A DNA stretch of 64,000 nt from Sorangium cellulosum So0157-2 (GTDB taxonomy: Bacteria; Myxococcota_A; Polyangia; Polyangiales; Polyangiaceae), in the NCBI RefSeq assembly GCF_000418325.1, contig NC_021658.1:1240001-1304000 (forward strand). Reading direction: 5' to 3'. Made by a program: the position numbers and the translations under genes. Below are positions 9,894 to 19,115 of this stretch, in pieces. Numbering within the stretch: the stretch's first letter is position 1; each line of letters begins with the position of its first letter. The notes below the pieces were generated by a model. It did not search any database. It saw only the letters and a list, made by a program, of their open reading frames with translations, and was not told where the DNA came from.

Positions 9894-12683
9894 TCAGCGT
9901 TGCACGCCGCGGTGTGGATGGAGACCGCCTCCGCCGTTGCCGCCGCCTCCGCCGTTGCCGCCGCCTCCGCCGTTGCCGCCGCCTCCGCCGTTGCCGCCGC
10001 CTCCGCCGTTGCCGCCGCCTCCGCCGTTGCCGCCGCCTCCGCCGTTGCCGCCGCCTCCGCCGTTGCCGCCGCCTCCGCCGTTGCCGCCGCCTCCGCCGTT
10101 GCCGCCGTCTCCGCCGTTGCCGTCTCCGCCTCCGCCGTTGCCGCCGCTTCCGCCGTCACCGCCTCCGGCGCCCGCTGCGCCCGCCCCGCCGTAGCCGGCG
10201 CTGCCGCTCGAGGCGCCGCCCCCGGCGCCGGTCGCGTCGGTGGGGCCCTCGTCGAAGTACGCGCCGCACGCCGGCCCGACGACCAGCCCGTCGCGCGCCG
10301 CGAGCGCGAGCGCGTAGACGCCCGCGCCGAACCCGATCATCGGCGCGTTGAACTTGTAGGCGCCGCTCGTCTCGTCATACGTCTCCGCGATGGCGAGGTA
10401 GTTCGCGGACGACTGGTCGAGCACCCACCGGAGCAGCCGGTCCGAGCGCGCCTCGTCGCCCATGAGCCGCGCGGCGACCGCGCCGCGCAGATCGGTCACG
10501 ACCCACTCGGCGCTGTCGTACTCGCTGCCCCAGGGGCTCAGGTCGCTCGCGCCCGGGTGATCGAAGCGATCGTCGTTCCGGGACCACCCGGCGCCCGCGG
10601 GGACGCGCAGGTGCGCGTCGAGCCCGGCGAGCGTGGCGGCGGCGATGCGGCCCCGCGGATCGAACAGGCCCATCGCGATCCCCTCGAGCACCGCCGCGTC
10701 CCAGTAGCCCGCGCCCGCCTCGAGCTCCTCCAGGCTCGCGGCGAGCGCGCCCGAGGCGTCCGTGAGCCGCGCGGCGATCGCGGCGCGCAGCCGGTTCGCG
10801 GCGTCGCGGTACCCAGCGGCCCGCTCCGCCTCGCCGCGCCGCGCCGCGATGTCCGCCGCGTCGCACAGGCCGCGCGCCGCGGTGATGCTCGTGTACGCGA
10901 AGGAGCGCTCGCGCCCGTTCCAGTGGGTCTCCCAGATCGACGAGTCCTTCCGGACGAGGCCGGTGTCCGGGTCGATCAGCGCGACGAGCGCGTCCGCGAC
11001 CTTCGCCGACGCTTCGGTCCAGCGCTCGTCCACGAACGCGGTGTCGCCGGTGAGCTCCTCGTAGCGGCGCAGCGCCCAGAGGAACAGGCCGAACCCGTCG
11101 AACTCGAGGTTCGGGCCGAAGTCGTTGAAGTCGGTCTCCTCGACCCCGAAGCCGTAATAGCGCACCAGGCTGATCTGGTAGGGCGGCATGGCGTACGACG
11201 CGAGCTCGTTCCAGCGCTGGAAGCGCCCCGCCTCCGCGTCGAGGTAGTAGCTCAGCGCGTCGCGCGCCTCGGCCTCCATGCCGAGGGCCGCCATCGCCAC
11301 CGTGGCGTAGGCGCCGTCGCGGATCCAGGCGACCGTCCACTCGCCCGGCGGGAGGCTCGCGAGCACCGCGCCGCGGCCGCGGTGGGCGACCGTCGCCGGC
11401 AGCGCCGCGGGCTCGCCGCCGAGCGTCGTGCCGAAGCGCGTGGCGCGCGGCTCCTGGTCGCGCGTCAGGTGCTCGCGCAGGAAGGCGTGGCTCTCGCGCG
11501 ACTGCGCCATCCGGAGCATCACGGCCGACTGCCGGAGCAACGCCGTCTCCTCCGGCGTCGCCGTGGGCGGCACCTTCACCGAGCCCTGGAACGCGCGGTA
11601 CGCGGCGATCTCGCCCGCGACCACCTCGGCCGCGCCCTTGTCGCCGACGTACGCGTCGAGGGCGCCCTGCACGAGCGGATCCGCCGCGCCAGAGGGGTCG
11701 CCGTGGTGCGCGAACGCCACGCCGACCCACCGCGCCTCGCCGGGCGCTATGCTGCCGAGGTCCCACTGGAACGCGCTCACCGATCCGTCCGAGGTCGGCG
11801 CGGCCCCCTCGAGGTCCGGGAGGTCGGCGACGGCGCCGCTCGCGACGATCCGGTAGACGTTGAGGTCCGCCGGGCTGCTCGCGCTCGACGCGCCGTGGCG
11901 CGCGACGGGCTCGAGCGCGCGGGCGGCGACAACGCCGGCGAAGGCGCGCTCGAGGAAGTCGCGCCGGCCGTTGCTCGCGTCGTAGGCGACGGTCTCGCCC
12001 GACTCGCCGATGTCGGCCATGACGCCCGGGCGCCCGAAGCCGAGGTGGAAGTTGTGCAGCGAGAACGCCGACACGCCCTCCGCCGGCGCGTCGCCCCGGT
12101 TCTCGACGCGCATCGCCATCACGAACCCCGCCTGCGCGAGGCCCTGCGGCGCGAAGAAGAACTGCGCGCACTCGAGGTTGCCGACCCGCTGGACCATCGT
12201 GACGACGCCCGTGCCGCCGCGCTCCCCGCCGGTCCAGCCGGCGTAGCCGCTCGCGTCGAGATCCACCGGGACGTCGGTCAGCCAGCGCTGCCTGCCGTCG
12301 GAGCGCAGCCCGAAGTACGCGTCGTAGAGCAGGTCGCGCGTGGCCACGGCCTGCGGCTGGTTGCCGACCCAGACCTCCGCGCCGCGCTCGTCGAGGAGCG
12401 GCTCCTCGGTGGCGAACAGGTGCTCGCGGAAGTGGGTGAGCCTCGCCGCGCCCAGATCGAGGAGCACCGCGCCGAACCCGTTCGACGAGGGCAGCCGGAA
12501 GAACGTGCGCCGCACCGGCGCCTCGGCCCGCGCGGCGCCGGGGGCCGCGACCGCCGCCGCGGCGCCGAGCGCGAGGAGCGCGGCGCCGAGCGCATGGAGG
12601 GCGCCACGGGCGGCGCGAGGGGAGGCATTTCGTTGGTGCCCAAAATATTCCCGTGCCGGGGTCCGGCGATGCATCCGCGGCAC
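9894..12683 (-). CDS. Secreted glycoside hydrolase family 15-like protein with Gly-rich repeat tail
   Basis: 929-residue predicted exported enzyme. A signal sequence (ALHALGAALLALGAAAAVAA) lies at about residues 29-50. An N-terminal beta-sandwich-like region precedes an (alpha/alpha)6-type domain resembling bacterial glucoamylases (GH15). It has WTVAWIRDGAY, SSIWETHW with Glu585 as candidate general acid, and AIAETYDETSGAYKF as candidate general-base region. GH15 enzymes release glucose from starch, glycogen or related oligosaccharides; the exact substrate is not predictable. The last ~120 residues are Gly/Asn-rich, built from an 18-bp DNA repeat, and end LHPHRGVQR with no sorting motif. The GTG at 12683 gives the longest frame; the ATG at 12674 is equally possible. 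The gene is divergent from pal across 86 bp. Confidence 0.8.
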   Translation of the reverse strand: MPRMHRRTPAREYFGHQRNASPRAARGALHALGAALLALGAAAAVAAPGAARAEAPVRRTFFRLPSSNGFGAVLLDLGAARLTHFREHLFATEEPLLDERGAEVWVGNQPQAVATRDLLYDAYFGLRSDGRQRWLTDVPVDLDASGYAGWTGGERGGTGVVTMVQRVGNLECAQFFFAPQGLAQAGFVMAMRVENRGDAPAEGVSAFSLHNFHLGFGRPGVMADIGESGETVAYDASNGRRDFLERAFAGVVAARALEPVARHGASSASSPADLNVYRIVASGAVADLPDLEGAAPTSDGSVSAFQWDLGSIAPGEARWVGVAFAHHGDPSGAADPLVQGALDAYVGDKGAAEVVAGEIAAYRAFQGSVKVPPTATPEETALLRQSAVMLRMAQSRESHAFLREHLTRDQEPRATRFGTTLGGEPAALPATVAHRGRGAVLASLPPGEWTVAWIRDGAYATVAMAALGMEAEARDALSYYLDAEAGRFQRWNELASYAMPPYQISLVRYYGFGVEETDFNDFGPNLEFDGFGLFLWALRRYEELTGDTAFVDERWTEASAKVADALVALIDPDTGLVRKDSSIWETHWNGRERSFAYTSITAARGLCDAADIAARRGEAERAAGYRDAANRLRAAIAARLTDASGALAASLEELEAGAGYWDAAVLEGIAMGLFDPRGRIAAATLAGLDAHLRVPAGAGWSRNDDRFDHPGASDLSPWGSEYDSAEWVVTDLRGAVAARLMGDEARSDRLLRWVLDQSSANYLAIAETYDETSGAYKFNAPMIGFGAGVYALALAARDGLVVGPACGAYFDEGPTDATGAGGGASSGSAGYGGAGAAGAGGGDGGSGGNGGGGDGNGGDGGNGGGGGNGGGGGNGGGGGNGGGGGNGGGGGNGGGGGNGGGGGNGGGGGNGGGGGNGGGGLHPHRGVQR
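9927..10136. repeat. 18-bp tandem repeats coding GGGGGN units
   Basis: About twelve head-to-tail copies of an 18-bp unit (plus strand: ccgccgttgccgccgcct), nearly perfect from 9927 to about 10108 and degenerate after that. On the minus strand they encode repeated Gly-Gly-Asn-Gly-Gly-Gly in the tail of the GH15-like protein. The unit is a multiple of three, so copy-number change keeps the frame. Confidence 0.93.
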
Positions 12684-12769
12684 TTTACAGGAATGGCCCT
12701 CGTCCCGGCGCGCCGGCTCGCCGGCGGCCGCTCAAAATGCTGCAACGCGCCCCCCGGCGTGGTAACGGC

Positions 12770-13321
12770 ATGCCCATGACAAAACTGCCCGCGTTGATCC
12801 TCGTGGTCTCGGCGCCCCTCGCCGCCTTCGCGGCTGGCTGCGGCTCCGATCCGCAGCCGCCGGCGAATGTCGGCGGCACCGTCGCGCCCCCTCCGGTGGC
12901 GAACACCGCGGCGCCCGCCCCGAAGCAGGACACCGCCAAGCCGACGAGCGGGTCCATCCGCATCGACGACAAGATCCTCAAGGCCTGCGGCGATCTGCCG
13001 ACGGCCCGCTTCGCGTTCGACTCGACGGCCATCGAGGGCGAGGCGGCGGGCGCGCTCGACGCGCTCGCGCGCTGCTTCGTCTCCGGTCCGCTCAAGGGCA
13101 AGGGGATGAAGCTCATCGGCCACGCCGACCCCCGCGGGGAGACGGAGTACAACCTGGGCCTCGGCCAGAAGCGCGCCGGCAGCGTCGCGGAGTACCTCGC
13201 CAAGAAGGGCCTGGAGCAGGGCCGCATCGCGACCTCGTCGAAGGGCGAGTTCGAGGCGACGGGCACGGACGAAGAGGGCTGGGCGCGCGACCGGAAGGTC
13301 GACATCCTGCTGGCGGACTGA
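12770..13321 (+). CDS. pal: Pal-like OmpA-family peptidoglycan-associated lipoprotein
   Basis: 183-residue lipoprotein: signal peptide, then lipobox (FAAGC, cysteine at about residue 24), a Pro/Ala linker and a C-terminal OmpA-like domain. That domain has RFAFDSTAIEGEA, LIGHADPRGETEYNLGLGQKRA and the final DRKVDILL. These are the standard peptidoglycan-binding elements (the D and R that contact diaminopimelate are in GHADPRG and QKRA). Pal anchors the outer membrane to peptidoglycan and is released from it by TolB. Genes resembling tolQ, tolR, tolA and tolB follow on the same strand, so the assignment is supported by context. The ATG at 12770 is used; the next in-frame ATG is two codons on. 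Pal lies first rather than last in the cluster. Confidence 0.87.
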   Translation: MPMTKLPALILVVSAPLAAFAAGCGSDPQPPANVGGTVAPPPVANTAAPAPKQDTAKPTSGSIRIDDKILKACGDLPTARFAFDSTAIEGEAAGALDALARCFVSGPLKGKGMKLIGHADPRGETEYNLGLGQKRAGSVAEYLAKKGLEQGRIATSSKGEFEATGTDEEGWARDRKVDILLAD

Positions 13322-13471
13322 GCGCCGCGCCGCGCGCCGGCGCTCGACGATGTGAAGAGGGCCACGGCCGCGCTTCCAGGTGAGAGAGGGGGCCGCGGCC
13401 GCAAACTGCACTGGACGGGGCCGCGCGCGCGCATCCCCGACGAGCCGATTCCCTGACCCGAAGAGATCGAA

Positions 13472-14212
13472 ATGGCCTTCCTGCAAAGCGCCCCCGAGGC
13501 GGCGACGGCGGTCCCGATCAAGCTCGATCCCGTCTCCCTGATCCTCCACGCCTCCGGTCCCGTCTTCCTGGTCGTCTGGCTGCTGATCGTCGCGGCCATC
13601 CTCGTGTGGGTGATCGCCGTCCTCAAGGTCCTCCAGCTGGCCCGGCTCTCGGCGCAGCAGGCGCGGTTCGAGCAGGAGTCGGCGCACGCCCACTCGCCCG
13701 ATCAGCTGTTCGCGCTCGCGCAGCGGCACGCGGACGCGCCGGGCGCCCGCGTGGTGCTGGAGCTCAGCCGCCGCGCCGGGACGGGCAAGCTCCTCGAGTC
13801 GATCGCGAAGCGCGCGATCGTGACCGAGACGCAGCGGGCGAGCTCGCTCATGCCGACGCTCTCGTCGATCGCGGCCGCGTCGCCGTTCATCGGCCTGTTC
13901 GGCACCGTCTACGGGATCATGGACGCGTTCCTCCGCATCGGTCAGCAGAAGAGCGCGTCGCTGCCGGTCGTCGCCCCGGCCATCGGCGAGGCGCTCATCG
14001 CGACCGCGATCGGGCTGTTCGCCGCGATCCCCGCGGTCATCGCCTACAACGCGATCAACAAGCGCATCGACGACCTGCTCGCCGCGCTCGAGGCGGCGAG
14101 CGAGGGCTGGGTGGAGATCGCGTCGCTGTCGGCGCGGGGGATCCAGGAGTCCATCCCGCTGGCGCTCCAGCGGACGAGCGACCGGCCGACGCCGGTGATG
14201 CCGAAGGGCTGA
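13472..14212 (+). CDS. tolQ: TolQ/ExbB-type proton channel subunit
   Basis: 246-residue inner-membrane protein with three transmembrane helices: about residues 28-52 ([20 protein letters not shown]), about 130-155 ([17 protein letters not shown] region) and about 165-190 ([23 protein letters not shown]). These match the MotA/TolQ/ExbB family. With TolR it forms the proton-driven stator that energises TolA. The cytoplasmic loop is between helices 1 and 2. ExbB is an alternative, but the pal and tolB neighbours favour TolQ. It starts at ATG 13472, about 150 bp after pal and 15 bp before tolR. Confidence 0.9.
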   Translation: MAFLQSAPEAATAVPIKLDPVSLILHASGPVFLVVWLLIVAAILVWVIAVLKVLQLARLSAQQARFEQESAHAHSPDQLFALAQRHADAPGARVVLELSRRAGTGKLLESIAKRAIVTETQRASSLMPTLSSIAAASPFIGLFGTVYGIMDAFLRIGQQKSASLPVVAPAIGEALIATAIGLFAAIPAVIAYNAINKRIDDLLAALEAASEGWVEIASLSARGIQESIPLALQRTSDRPTPVMPKG

Positions 14213-14227
14213 GGGGCGGGGCCGGTC

Positions 14228-14728
14228 ATGGCGATGTCGGTCGGCGGAGGGCGCAGGCGGCGGGGCGGCGGGTTCAGCGAGATCAACGTCACGCCGCTCG
14301 TGGACGTGATGTTGGTGCTCCTCGTGGTGTTCATGGTCACCGCCCCGCTGCTCACGGCCGGGCTCCGGGTCGAGCTGCCCAACGTCTCCGCCGAGGAGGC
14401 GCCGACCAAGGACACGAAGCTCGTCGTGACCGTCACGAAGGAGGAGAAGATCCTCTTCGGCGAGGACGACGCGACCGCCGACATCGAGGGCGTGCTCGCG
14501 TCGAACGGCCGCGTGCAGAAGGAGAAGGAGCTCTACATCCGCGCCGACAAGGACGCCCGCTACGGCGCGGTGGCGCGGGTCGTCGCCGCCGCCCGGGCCG
14601 CCGGGGTCGAGGGGCTGAACCTCCTCGTCCAGCCGGAGCTCGAGCCCGAGGGCGCGGCGCCTCCGCCCGGCGGCGCGGCGCCGCGGCCCGGCGGCGCGGC
14701 GCCGCGGCCCGGGGGAGCGGCGCCTTGA
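14228..14728 (+). CDS. tolR: TolR/ExbD-type stator subunit
   Basis: 166-residue protein with a short basic cytoplasmic N terminus (GGGRRRRGGG), one transmembrane helix containing the essential aspartate (TPLVDVMLVLLVVFMV) and a periplasmic TolR/ExbD domain to about residue 140. The last ~25 residues are a Pro/Gly/Ala tail with repeated GGAAPRP units, absent from E. coli TolR. It partners TolQ in coupling proton flow to TolA motion. The stop TGA overlaps the TTG start of the next gene. Confidence 0.9.
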   Translation: MAMSVGGGRRRRGGGFSEINVTPLVDVMLVLLVVFMVTAPLLTAGLRVELPNVSAEEAPTKDTKLVVTVTKEEKILFGEDDATADIEGVLASNGRVQKEKELYIRADKDARYGAVARVVAAARAAGVEGLNLLVQPELEPEGAAPPPGGAAPRPGGAAPRPGGAAP

Positions 14729-15582
14729 GCACGGCCGCGGCGCGCGCGCCGCGACCGACGCCGCCGGGACAGCGCCGGCCGAGGAGCGACTTCCGCCCGC
14801 GGGACGTCGCGCTCGCCGTCGCGGTGGCGGTGGCCGTGCAGGCGGGCGCCGCGGTGGCGATCACCTTGGCGGACCTCTCGGTGCCGGCCGCCGCGCCCGA
14901 GATCGACAAGGGGCCGAGCGTCCCGGTGAAGGTGATCCCGGTGCTCGACATGGACACGCCGCTGCTCAAGCTGGGCGGCAAGCGCGACAAGATGAAGCTG
15001 CCCGACCGGTGGGTGCGCCAGACGCCCAAGCCGCGCGTCGAGCAGAAGGCGTTCGTCTCGCCGGACGCGGGCAAGACGGCGGAGGACATCCCCCCGCCGG
15101 AGATCAAGGTCGCCGACGCGGGCACCGCGCCGCCGCCGCCCGACGCCGAGGTCGCGAAGCAGGTCGACATCGAGCTCGATCCGAAGATCGACGCGGGCGA
15201 GGCCCCCAACGTCGACCAGGAGGGGCACGCGGACGGCGTGAAGGAGGGGACGGAGACCGATCCCCTCAAGGCGCGCGCGGTGGATCTGTACCTGGCCCGC
15301 ATCGCGGGCTGGTTTTCGAGCAGGTTCCGCGTGAACGGCTCGGGGCTCCCGCCGGAGGAGCTCACGAAGCACAAGCCGCGCGCGGTGATCGTTTTGTCGG
15401 ACGGGCAGATGGTGAGCTACACGCTGACGCCGAGCGGGAATCCCGTCTTCGACGCGGCCGCGCGGGCGACGCTCGAGGGGGCGAAGGGGCAGGCGCTGCC
15501 GCCGCCGCCCGAGAACTATCCCGACCTCGGTCAGAAGCAGGTCAGCGTCACCTTCGTCTGTCGGGAGAACACATGCGACTAG
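14725..15582 (+). CDS. tolA: TolA/TonB-like energy transducer (TTG start)
   Basis: 285-residue protein: a basic Pro/Arg-rich N terminus, one transmembrane helix (about residues 30-52, DVALAVAVAVAVQAGAAVAI), an extended Pro/Asp/Lys-rich periplasmic stalk and a C-terminal TonB/TolA-type domain (IVLSDGQMVSYTLTPSGNPV, FDAAARATLEGA). It should transmit TolQR energy to Pal/TolB. The start is the TTG at 14725, which shares TGA with the tolR stop and has GGGGGAG at 14711-14717; no ATG or GTG precedes the transmembrane helix in frame. A C-terminal Cys pair (CRENTC) could be oxidised. Named TolA by context; by sequence alone TonB is equally possible. Confidence 0.8.
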   Translation: MSTAAARAPRPTPPGQRRPRSDFRPRDVALAVAVAVAVQAGAAVAITLADLSVPAAAPEIDKGPSVPVKVIPVLDMDTPLLKLGGKRDKMKLPDRWVRQTPKPRVEQKAFVSPDAGKTAEDIPPPEIKVADAGTAPPPPDAEVAKQVDIELDPKIDAGEAPNVDQEGHADGVKEGTETDPLKARAVDLYLARIAGWFSSRFRVNGSGLPPEELTKHKPRAVIVLSDGQMVSYTLTPSGNPVFDAAARATLEGAKGQALPPPPENYPDLGQKQVSVTFVCRENTCD

Positions 15583-16904
15583 CTCAATACGCCCTCGGCG
15601 CGCTGGCGCTCGCCGCCGCCGCGCTCGCTGCCCCCCCTGCTCCGGCGCAGGCGCCGGCCTCGACCGCGCCCCCCAACGCGGACGAGATCCTCGGCCACAT
15701 CACGGTCGTCGCCGGCGCGTCGCGCCCGCTCCCGAAGATCGGCGTCCTGCCGTCGCTCGTCTCCGACCCCGAGGACGTGACGCTCCACAGCGTGGTCCGG
15801 CGCGACCTCGAGCTCTGCGGCGAGTTCGAGGTGCTGCCCGACAGCGCCGCGCCCGACGGCCTGTACCTCTCCGACAGCCCCGTGGACGTGAAGGCGTGGT
15901 CCGCGAAGGGGGTCGAGGCGGTCGTCAGCGTGCGCGGCAAGAAGCTCGGCGCGGACAAGGCCGAGCTCGTGGGCCAGGCGTTCCTGGTGAACCGCGGGCA
16001 GGCCCCCGTGTTCGACAAGAAGTTCATCGTGCCGCTCCGCGATGTCCGGTTCGAGTCGCACCGGGTGGCCGACCAGCTCATCGGCGCCCTCACCGGCCAG
16101 AACGGCGGCTTCGCCAGCCACATGACGTTCGCCTCGGGCTCGGGCTCGCTGCGCCGCGTCTTCACGATCGACGCCGACGGGCACGACGCCAAGGCCGTCT
16201 CCCCGCCGGATCAGACCGCCATCGCCCCCGCGTTCGGGAAGAACGAGCAGCTCTACTACGCGGCGAGCGTGAAGGGCGACGAGTACAAGATCTTCACGCC
16301 GGCGGGCGGCCCGCAGGCGCTGCCCGTGAAGGGCTCGGTCTACGGGATCGCCTTCTCCAAGGATCGCTCCCAGGTCGCGCTCAGCATCGGCGTCGGCTCG
16401 ACGATCAAGCTGTTCTCCGGGCCCGACTTCCAGAGCGTCAAGCCGGCGTCCGAGGTGGGGATGGCGCTGCACCCGGCGTTCACGCCGACCGGCAAGCTCG
16501 CCTTCTCCGGCGAGGGCAGGTACGGGCAGCGCATCTACGTGGGCGGCAAGGCGATCTCGCCGGAGGGGCTCTTCGCGTCGGCGCCCACGTTCTGCAACCA
16601 CCCCGACGGGGTGAAGGCGATCTACGCCGTCGGGGTCGGCAAGAACACCGACCTCGTCGTCTCCGGGGAGACGGGCGGCGGCCTCGCGCGGTTGACCCAG
16701 AATCAGGGCAGGAACGGGTACCCGGCCTGCAGCCCCGACGGGCGGCTCGTGGCCTTCTTCTCCACGCGCACGTCCGGCGAGGGCCCCGGGCTCTACATCA
16801 TGCGCGTCGACGGGCAGCGCCCGAAGCGCATCTCCAACCTGCTCGGGGACTCGTTGCGCTGGGATCCCCTTCCTCCCGGCAAGGCCGTCGAGGCGAAGAA
16901 CTGA
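15573..16904 (+). CDS. tolB: TolB-like periplasmic beta-propeller protein
   Basis: 443-residue exported protein. A signal peptide (about residues 1-26, ALGALALAAAALAAPPAPAQA) is followed by the TolB N-terminal domain (about 38-165: IGVLPSLVSDPED and VVRRDLELCGEFEVL) and a C-terminal WD40-like beta-propeller with repeats such as AIAPAFGKNEQLYYAA, HPAFTPTGKLAFSG and YPACSPDGRLVAFFS. TolB binds Pal and TolA to support outer-membrane constriction and integrity. The ATG at 15573 overlaps the tolA stop by 10 bp with GGGAG upstream, indicating translational coupling. It is the last gene of the Tol-Pal locus. Confidence 0.9.
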   Translation: MRLAQYALGALALAAAALAAPPAPAQAPASTAPPNADEILGHITVVAGASRPLPKIGVLPSLVSDPEDVTLHSVVRRDLELCGEFEVLPDSAAPDGLYLSDSPVDVKAWSAKGVEAVVSVRGKKLGADKAELVGQAFLVNRGQAPVFDKKFIVPLRDVRFESHRVADQLIGALTGQNGGFASHMTFASGSGSLRRVFTIDADGHDAKAVSPPDQTAIAPAFGKNEQLYYAASVKGDEYKIFTPAGGPQALPVKGSVYGIAFSKDRSQVALSIGVGSTIKLFSGPDFQSVKPASEVGMALHPAFTPTGKLAFSGEGRYGQRIYVGGKAISPEGLFASAPTFCNHPDGVKAIYAVGVGKNTDLVVSGETGGGLARLTQNQGRNGYPACSPDGRLVAFFSTRTSGEGPGLYIMRVDGQRPKRISNLLGDSLRWDPLPPGKAVEAKN

Positions 16905-17361
16905 CCCGATCGCCGGCGCCGTCCCGGGACGAGCGCCACGGAGCCGAGCCCGGCGGCGGCGTGTAGACCGGGTGCGCAGCGTGCGGACGCTGCACACGCT
17001 GTGGCAAGGCGTCCCGCACGGTCGGCCCCCCACTCCAGCGGACGGCACGCCGCGCGTCGCGCCGCGGCGGGCGCGGCCAGGACGTCCGGCGCGCGGGATC
17101 GGCGGGCGCCTCGTCGCGGCTGGATCCAGGGGCTCTCCGTCCGGCAACTTCTACGGCCCAGGCGCGTCTTACGCAGGTCGTTCCCGCGCGAGCGCGCGCA
17201 TCTCCGCAGCGAGCGGAGCGCCATGAGACCGCGCCCTGGGTCACCGCTTCTTTGGCCCGCTGCGTCGGCCGCGGTTAGCCTCCGGACTGCTCAGGGGTGA
17301 GTTGGCTGGAAAGTTGCACCGGACTGGCCGTAGACCGCCCTGGTCAGCCAGCGAAACGAAC
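16905..17361. other. Intergenic region after tolB, 457 bp
   Basis: I see no gene, RNA or clear terminator here. Short frames are present but have the composition of non-coding GC-rich sequence. Confidence 0.4.
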
Positions 17362-17946
17362 ATGGAGAAGAGCATGGTGTCGAGCCGCATCTGGACCGCC
17401 ATCGCGATCGTCTGGACCTTCTGCGCCGGTGGCTGCAGCTCGGTGGAGGCGGTCCAGGAGGCGAAGATCAGCGAGCAAGGGGGCTTCCGGAATCCGGAGG
17501 AGCGGCTCGCGCCGGGGGAGGACGGGGGCTACTGCAGCGCCGAGGTGCTCCGCTGGCAGTACGATGAGCCGTCGGCGACGCTCCGGCTCGCCGATGCCCG
17601 GTTGATGCTCGATTGCTGCGGCAAGCGCGCGATCCACGTCGAGAGGATCGACAGCCTCTACGAGGTCACCGAGCGCGACGAGCCGGACGACGCCGAGGGG
17701 CGCTGCAGCGAGCAGTGCGCCTTCGACCTGTCGGTGGGCGTGCAGGACGTCCCGCGGGGCGAGATCTACGTGAAGCTGCTGCGCGACGTCGTCGATCGGC
17801 AAGGCAGCCCGGCCGTGGTCTGGAGCGGCACCCTCGATCTGGAGGTCGCCGCGGGCGCGGTCGTCCTCGACGATGCCCCCGCGGACGCCGGTTGCCAGGA
17901 ACAGAGCTCGCCGCGCCCGCGCAGCACGACCGTCGCCGCGAGGTGA
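17362..17946 (+). CDS. Lipoprotein, paralogue A of a tandem pair
   Basis: 194-residue predicted lipoprotein with lipobox FCAGGC at about residues 20-25. The mature part resembles the protein encoded at 18323-18868. Shared features are GGFRNPEERL / GGFVDPERRL, YCxAEVLRWxYD, a double cysteine LxCCGxRAxHV, ERIDSLYEVTERDEPD, CxxxCAFDxxV and VKLLRDVVDxQGS. Conserved cysteines (YC, CC, C-x3-C) suggest disulfides in an envelope domain. No known family is recognised. The ATG at 17374 (GGAG 6 bases upstream) may be the true start instead of 17362. The last ~15 residues (SSPRPRSTTVAAR) have no counterpart in the paralogue. Confidence 0.75.
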   Translation: MEKSMVSSRIWTAIAIVWTFCAGGCSSVEAVQEAKISEQGGFRNPEERLAPGEDGGYCSAEVLRWQYDEPSATLRLADARLMLDCCGKRAIHVERIDSLYEVTERDEPDDAEGRCSEQCAFDLSVGVQDVPRGEIYVKLLRDVVDRQGSPAVVWSGTLDLEVAAGAVVLDDAPADAGCQEQSSPRPRSTTVAAR

Positions 17947-18322
17947 CGACGGCGCTCGCGTCGCCCCGCCGCGGCCGGGATTCCGGGATCGCGGCCGGCG
18001 GCGGGTCGGTGACGCGCCTCGACAGACTGGACGGAGGTGGGATGGTGGAGCAGGTCGACCGACCATGACGGCCAAGGTCAGACGACCGAGCGTACTCTGC
18101 CACTTTCACCTGGACTTTTATTCCAAGAACGCGTAGATCACACCCGAATGTGCGTGCAGCTGCTCCGGGGTGCAGCGTGCGTGCGCCACCTACCCACGTC
18201 TGCCTGCAACCGAATCCGGGGCATGTGCCGCGGAAACGGATTGCGAATTCTTATCGAAGCCCCCGCTTCTTCATTTTGGGCGTATTTTAACAGTGGGGCG
18301 GGATAACCAAGGACGTCGGGGC
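17947..18322. other. Intergenic region between the paralogous lipoproteins, 376 bp
   Basis: No gene is evident. The second half (about 18090-18310) is clearly less GC-rich than its surroundings and contains runs such as TTTTATTCCAAG, CGAATTCTTATCG and GTATTTTAACAG. This is compatible with a promoter for the downstream lipoprotein, giving it independent transcription. Confidence 0.35.
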
Positions 18323-18868
18323 ATGAAGTACGTGGGGGCCTGCAGGGCGCTTGCAACGGTTGGATCGCTGGTTCTTCTGAGCGCGTGTCTGGAGACGGAG
18401 CCCGCGCAGGTCGGGACCGTGAGCGAGGCCGGCGGATTCGTGGATCCGGAGCGGAGGCTCGCCGTCGAGGGGGAGGAGAGCTACTGCGGCGCCGAGGTGC
18501 TGCGCTGGCGCTACGATCCGTCGACCGGCTCCCTGAAGGTCGCGGACAGCCGGCTCTTGCTCAACTGTTGCGGCCAGCGTGCGATGCACGTGGACCGGAT
18601 CGACAGCATCTACGAGATCACCGAGAGGGACGAGCCCGATGCGGCGAACCCGCGGTGCGACTCGGTCTGCGCGTTCGACTTCGCGGTCTCGATCCCCGAG
18701 GTCGCCCCGCGCAAGGTCTACGTGCGGCTGCTGCGGGACGTCGTCGACGCGCAGGGCAGCGCGGAGCTCATCTGGCAGGGGGAGATCGACGCCCGGAAGC
18801 TGTCCGGCGAGGTGGTGCTCGACCACGCCGCCGCTCCGGGCGAGTCCTGCAGCGACTCGTCCCTGTGA
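18323..18868 (+). CDS. Lipoprotein, paralogue B of a tandem pair
   Basis: 181-residue predicted lipoprotein with signal peptide and lipobox LLSAC (cysteine at about residue 22). It is homologous over most of its length to the product of 17362-17946 and keeps the same cysteine framework: YCGAEVLRW, NCCGQRAMHVDRIDSIYEITERDEPD, CDSVCAFDFAV and a final Cys near the C terminus. Function is unknown. The pair most simply reflects a local duplication, with the intergenic spacer not duplicated. The ATG at 18323 directly precedes the signal peptide. Confidence 0.78.
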   Translation: MKYVGACRALATVGSLVLLSACLETEPAQVGTVSEAGGFVDPERRLAVEGEESYCGAEVLRWRYDPSTGSLKVADSRLLLNCCGQRAMHVDRIDSIYEITERDEPDAANPRCDSVCAFDFAVSIPEVAPRKVYVRLLRDVVDAQGSAELIWQGEIDARKLSGEVVLDHAAAPGESCSDSSL

Positions 18869-19115
18869 TCGCTCGCCGCTCCGGCGCGGGAGCGGTCCTG
18901 TCGCGCGCGAGCTTCCGGCGAGCGTGCGCTCGCGCCGGCGGCTGCGCGGCTGCGTGACGAGCGCCGCATCTCTGACGGAGCGCGCGGCCGCGCGGCGGCC
19001 CCGCGGCGCGGAGGACGGCCAGGCGGCCGCGATCCCGCGGCGATCGCAATAGCGTCGGCGACGCCGAGATCGCCCTCCACGCGATCGAACGGATCGGCGG
19101 CGCGGCCGTCCGCCG

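Noticed and set aside
9882..12779. Long plus-strand frame opposite the GH15-like gene
   Set aside because: The product is Arg/Ala/Val-rich shadow sequence; the minus-strand gene has recognisable domains and signal peptide.
16972..17226. Small frame after tolB
   Set aside because: Arg/Pro/Ala composition without a ribosome-binding site; no domain.
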